Of a DNA stretch of 8,421 nucleotides, positions 6,092 through 8,421 are shown piece by piece. The notes beneath the pieces are model-generated. The model was not told the origin of the DNA, did no database searches, and worked only from the letters and a program-made list of their open reading frames with translations. Positions within the stretch are counted from its first letter, which is position 1, and every line of letters begins with the position of its first letter. Both the position numbers and the translations under genes were made by a program. Source of the DNA: Porphyromonadaceae bacterium UBA4702 (GTDB lineage: Bacteria; Bacteroidota; Bacteroidia; Bacteroidales; Muribaculaceae); the NCBI GenBank assembly GCA_002404675.1, contig DHKE01000031.1, positions 1-8,421 on the forward strand, written 5' to 3'.

Positions 6092-7972
6092 ATGGCTGAA
6101 AGAAAAGATTTTCTCAACGGGAAGAAAGCCGTTACATTCGTTGACCTGTTTGCCGGAGCTGGCGGGATAAGCGAAGGTTTTCTCCAAGCATATACCCCCT
6201 CAAAGTATTTCAAGTTCTTGTTGGCAAGCGACATCAACGAGAATTGCGAACTGACGCACACCGTCCGCTACAACCGCCAATTCGGGCTTGACACAAAGTT
6301 CCTGACGCAGGACATCATGGATAATGACTTCCTGCAAAACCTGCTGGACATGCTCGACGGCGCAGAAGTGGATGTTGTCACCGGCGGCCCGAGTTGCCAG
6401 TCATTCAGCCTTTCAGGGCGGCGCAGGCGTTTCGACAGGCGAGACAACCTTTTCCTGCATTACCTCAAGGTGATACGCAAACTGCGGCCGAAGTATTTCG
6501 TTATGGAAAACGTGAAAGGCCTGCTCACCAAGGACAAGGGGCATTTCAAATCTGCCATAATGCGTGAAATTCGCTCCATAATAGACGACTCGGCTCTTCC
6601 TCCGATGCTTCTGTATGTTGACGGCCTTCTCACCCGCAACGCCTCCGCATTTGTCCGCAACTGCTATATGAGCAAAATCCAGATGGAAGTAAACGACGAT
6701 GAAAAAGCAGTCATCTGCCGTGAACGCTTCTTTCAACATATAGAGAGCCAGTTTAAGGCTGCGACACGCAAAATCGGATACCGCCTAAGCAAGTCTGACC
6801 CCAATATCTGCACCATACGGCATGGCCTCAACTTGCTGCGCACAGTAGAGCAGCGCAATGAGATTGCAGACATGGTAATCCAGCTCAAGACGGCAGCCGA
6901 CATTGACAATGACGCTTTCGCAAACCGGTTCAACGACTTCCTGTCGTTTATAGATGACAATTCTGTCATCGCCTCAATACTTGCAGCCATAGACTGCTTC
7001 GACTTTGGCAACGACAACGATGCCCGGGAGCTTCGGGACATGATATGCCTGTATTCCAGTTCTCTTGACGAGACTTTTGAGCAGCTGCGGACTTATGCCG
7101 AAACTGACGGCTCGTCAAAAGAGTTCGACCTCTTGTTGCGGGAACTGCAGCTATACAAGGTTGACCGTCCTGTCGTAGTCAACTCGGCAGACTATGGCGT
7201 GCCCCAGAACCGAGAACGCGTCCTTTTCATAGGATGCCGCAAAGACCAGCCTCTGATTGACGAGATTCCGCCAACAGTCGTGCGAGGCGAAAGAGTCACG
7301 GTCTATGAAGCATTGAACGACCTTGACTTCATCGGCAACGGCGCGACAGAGACCAATTATGGGCAACGGCGCGTTACCGAAGATTTCGAGCCACTGATAC
7401 GCACACGCGAAGTCACAGGGCGTATTTCAGATTCACCCTTGGCGCGGACATATGCCGAATGGTCAAAAGAGGGACGGTTTTCACACCGGTTTTCGTTTGA
7501 CCATGGGCCGTTCTACGTCCGCTCCATGGCGGACCTCCACGAGAACATATTCATGGAAGAACTTGCATTGTACAATCACCAAACGAGTTCGCAAAGTGAA
7601 GAGGTGAAGAAACGGCTGTCAATCATCGCAAAACATGGAGTATATGATGAACGCTGCAAGGAGGAGCTGGTATATAACGGAGTCAGTTCAAACAAACGCA
7701 ATTACACAGTCCTCAACCCTGCCGGGCAAAGCCCGACAGTAGTGACAATGCCAGATGACTTCATACACTACTCCGCACACAGAGCCATGACTGTCAGGGA
7801 AATGGCTCGTCTGCAGTCATTCGACGATTCTTTCGTGTTCCAAGGGAAACGCCAAACCGGCGGCAGCAAGCGCAAGTCTGAAATCCCCCAATTCACCCTG
7901 GTCGGCAACGCCGTCCCTCCGCTGATGGCAAGGGCGATAGCAGAGGTTATCCTGAATGCAATAAAGCTCTGA
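6092..7972 (+). CDS. C5-cytosine-specific DNA methyltransferase with a long internal insertion
   Basis: This 626-residue enzyme would transfer a methyl group from S-adenosylmethionine to carbon 5 of cytosine in a specific DNA sequence. Motif I is FVDLFAGAGGISEGF (16-30). Motif IV is GGPSCQSFS (98-106) with nucleophile Cys102; the residue before Cys is Ser rather than the usual Pro. Motif VI is MENVKG (138-143), motif VIII is QNRERVLFIG (372-381), motif IX is about 565-577 (HRAMTVREMARLQSF), and motif X is VGNAVPPLMARAIAE (604-618). The gap between motifs VI and VIII is about 230 residues, so roughly 180 extra, mainly helical residues lie at about 166-345. The target-recognition region is about 382-560. 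The ATG at 6092 is chosen over the TTG at 6056, which would put the -7 box inside the coding region. A short ORF follows after 4 bases, which suggests an R-M operon. Base composition is less GC-rich than in topA, which fits acquisition by transfer. Confidence 0.93.
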   Translation: MAERKDFLNGKKAVTFVDLFAGAGGISEGFLQAYTPSKYFKFLLASDINENCELTHTVRYNRQFGLDTKFLTQDIMDNDFLQNLLDMLDGAEVDVVTGGPSCQSFSLSGRRRRFDRRDNLFLHYLKVIRKLRPKYFVMENVKGLLTKDKGHFKSAIMREIRSIIDDSALPPMLLYVDGLLTRNASAFVRNCYMSKIQMEVNDDEKAVICRERFFQHIESQFKAATRKIGYRLSKSDPNICTIRHGLNLLRTVEQRNEIADMVIQLKTAADIDNDAFANRFNDFLSFIDDNSVIASILAAIDCFDFGNDNDARELRDMICLYSSSLDETFEQLRTYAETDGSSKEFDLLLRELQLYKVDRPVVVNSADYGVPQNRERVLFIGCRKDQPLIDEIPPTVVRGERVTVYEALNDLDFIGNGATETNYGQRRVTEDFEPLIRTREVTGRISDSPLARTYAEWSKEGRFSHRFSFDHGPFYVRSMADLHENIFMEELALYNHQTSSQSEEVKKRLSIIAKHGVYDERCKEELVYNGVSSNKRNYTVLNPAGQSPTVVTMPDDFIHYSAHRAMTVREMARLQSFDDSFVFQGKRQTGGSKRKSEIPQFTLVGNAVPPLMARAIAEVILNAIKL

Positions 7973-7976
7973 TGCC

Positions 7977-8390
7977 ATGATACACATGCGCCCTTTCAAT
8001 GATTTTGAGACAAGAAACTTGAAATTCTTGGTTGACCGCCAAGTGGAATGTGCGACAATACAGGTTACAGAGACTGGACTTAAAAAGAGCATCCTTGATG
8101 CGACAGCACCAGTAAGAGCATACCTGAAAGACAATGGCATACACGACTATGAGAACCAGCCACAAGGAGAACTCGGGAAACGCTATGTCGAAACATACAT
8201 CCTTACTGACACAAGCCAAATACACACTCGCACATCCTTGTACCGGCCCATAACAAAAAAGGGAGACCCCAGAATGTGGGTAAACAAAGTCCGAGGCGTG
8301 GAGTTCGTGCGCCCCGATGATATATTTGCAATAATCGCTGACCAAGGAATATTGTATGTAGTAAACTTGTTGGTTGAATTGATTCGATAA
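7977..8390 (+). CDS. Small R-M-linked protein, possible N-terminal part of an MvaI/BcnI-like restriction enzyme
   Basis: This 137-residue ORF begins 4 bases after the methyltransferase stop with no clear ribosome-binding site, so it is probably translated together with it; ATG 7986 is an alternative start. The segment SLYRPITKKGDPRMWVNKV (about residues 87-105), followed by VRPDDIFAIIADQGILYVVNL, resembles, as I remember it, the region before the catalytic core in MvaI/BcnI-type restriction endonucleases. The protein ends soon after that segment, and no D...ExK-type catalytic motif is convincing. It is therefore a stand-alone domain, a partner of the next gene, or a nuclease broken by a stop codon. 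It is visibly more AT-rich than the chromosomal genes to its left. The restriction assignment rests on partial similarity and position and is tentative. Confidence 0.5.
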   Translation: MIHMRPFNDFETRNLKFLVDRQVECATIQVTETGLKKSILDATAPVRAYLKDNGIHDYENQPQGELGKRYVETYILTDTSQIHTRTSLYRPITKKGDPRMWVNKVRGVEFVRPDDIFAIIADQGILYVVNLLVELIR

Positions 8391-8400
8391 AATATTTACA

Positions 8401-8421
8401 ATGAAAAAGTTGCGCATAACG
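8401..8421 (+). CDS. Possible start of the next gene, cut by the window edge
   Basis: An ATG 10 bases after the preceding stop opens a frame reading MKKLRIT up to the window end. The AT-rich sequence before it (AATATTTACA) is typical of Bacteroidetes translation starts, but seven codons cannot identify a product. It is in a different frame from the preceding ORF. If real, it is the best candidate for the missing catalytic part of the restriction system. Confidence 0.35.

Noticed and set aside
5573..6187. 204-codon minus-strand frame over the exported protein gene
   Set aside because: It is a shadow of GC-rich coding sequence and crosses the end of one gene, a promoter and the start of another.
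8321..8328. TATATTTG, a perfect -7 box before the ATG at 8401
   Set aside because: It lies within the coding sequence of the 7977-8390 ORF and no TTTG is found at the -33 distance; an 8-base motif with two free positions is expected by chance in AT-rich DNA.
7947..8417. 156-codon minus-strand frame at the right edge
   Set aside because: It lies antisense to the methyltransferase end and the following ORF, has an improbable cysteine-rich composition and no recognisable domain.

Overview
The window looks like chromosomal DNA from a gut-type member of the Bacteroidales; a Muribaculaceae- or Prevotella-like host is my inference and is not proven. The main evidence is a set of good matches to the Bacteroidetes promoter (TTTG, 19-20 bases, then TAnnTTTG) upstream of genes, start codons without Shine-Dalgarno sequences, and the protein families themselves. 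The core part is GC-rich. The right end becomes visibly more AT-rich.

Layout. Bases 1-25 look like the terminal inverted repeat of an IS3-family (IS150-type) insertion sequence. It ends inside a short palindromic repeat and is followed by a perfect 12-bp hairpin and the topA promoter. topA (DNA topoisomerase I, 250-2643, +) converges on a short TatD-family metal-dependent hydrolase gene (2699-3355, -). The 464-bp gap 3356-3819 has no gene but is structured: a 16-bp direct repeat upstream of tatD, a bidirectional terminator-like hairpin, a small palindrome, a pair of palindromic repeats in inverted orientation (REPIN-like), and the kbl terminator. kbl (glycine C-acetyltransferase, 3820-5016, -) is divergent from a gene for an exported protein made of two Adhesin_E-like repeats (5213-6028, +).

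The right end is a probable restriction-modification locus: a C5-cytosine DNA methyltransferase with an unusually long insertion (6092-7972, +), then 4 bases later a 137-codon ORF (7977-8390, +) that resembles the N-terminal part of MvaI/BcnI-like restriction enzymes. That ORF stops without an obvious catalytic core. A new ATG at 8401 runs off the window, so the nuclease is split, broken, or continued in the next gene.

How the parts fit. The first four genes are unrelated chromosomal genes, each with its own promoter or terminator signals. The two R-M genes are probably co-transcribed from a promoter just upstream of the methyltransferase. The most interesting non-coding signal is the dispersed palindromic repeat family (three copies), one copy of which appears to have been the landing site of the IS element.
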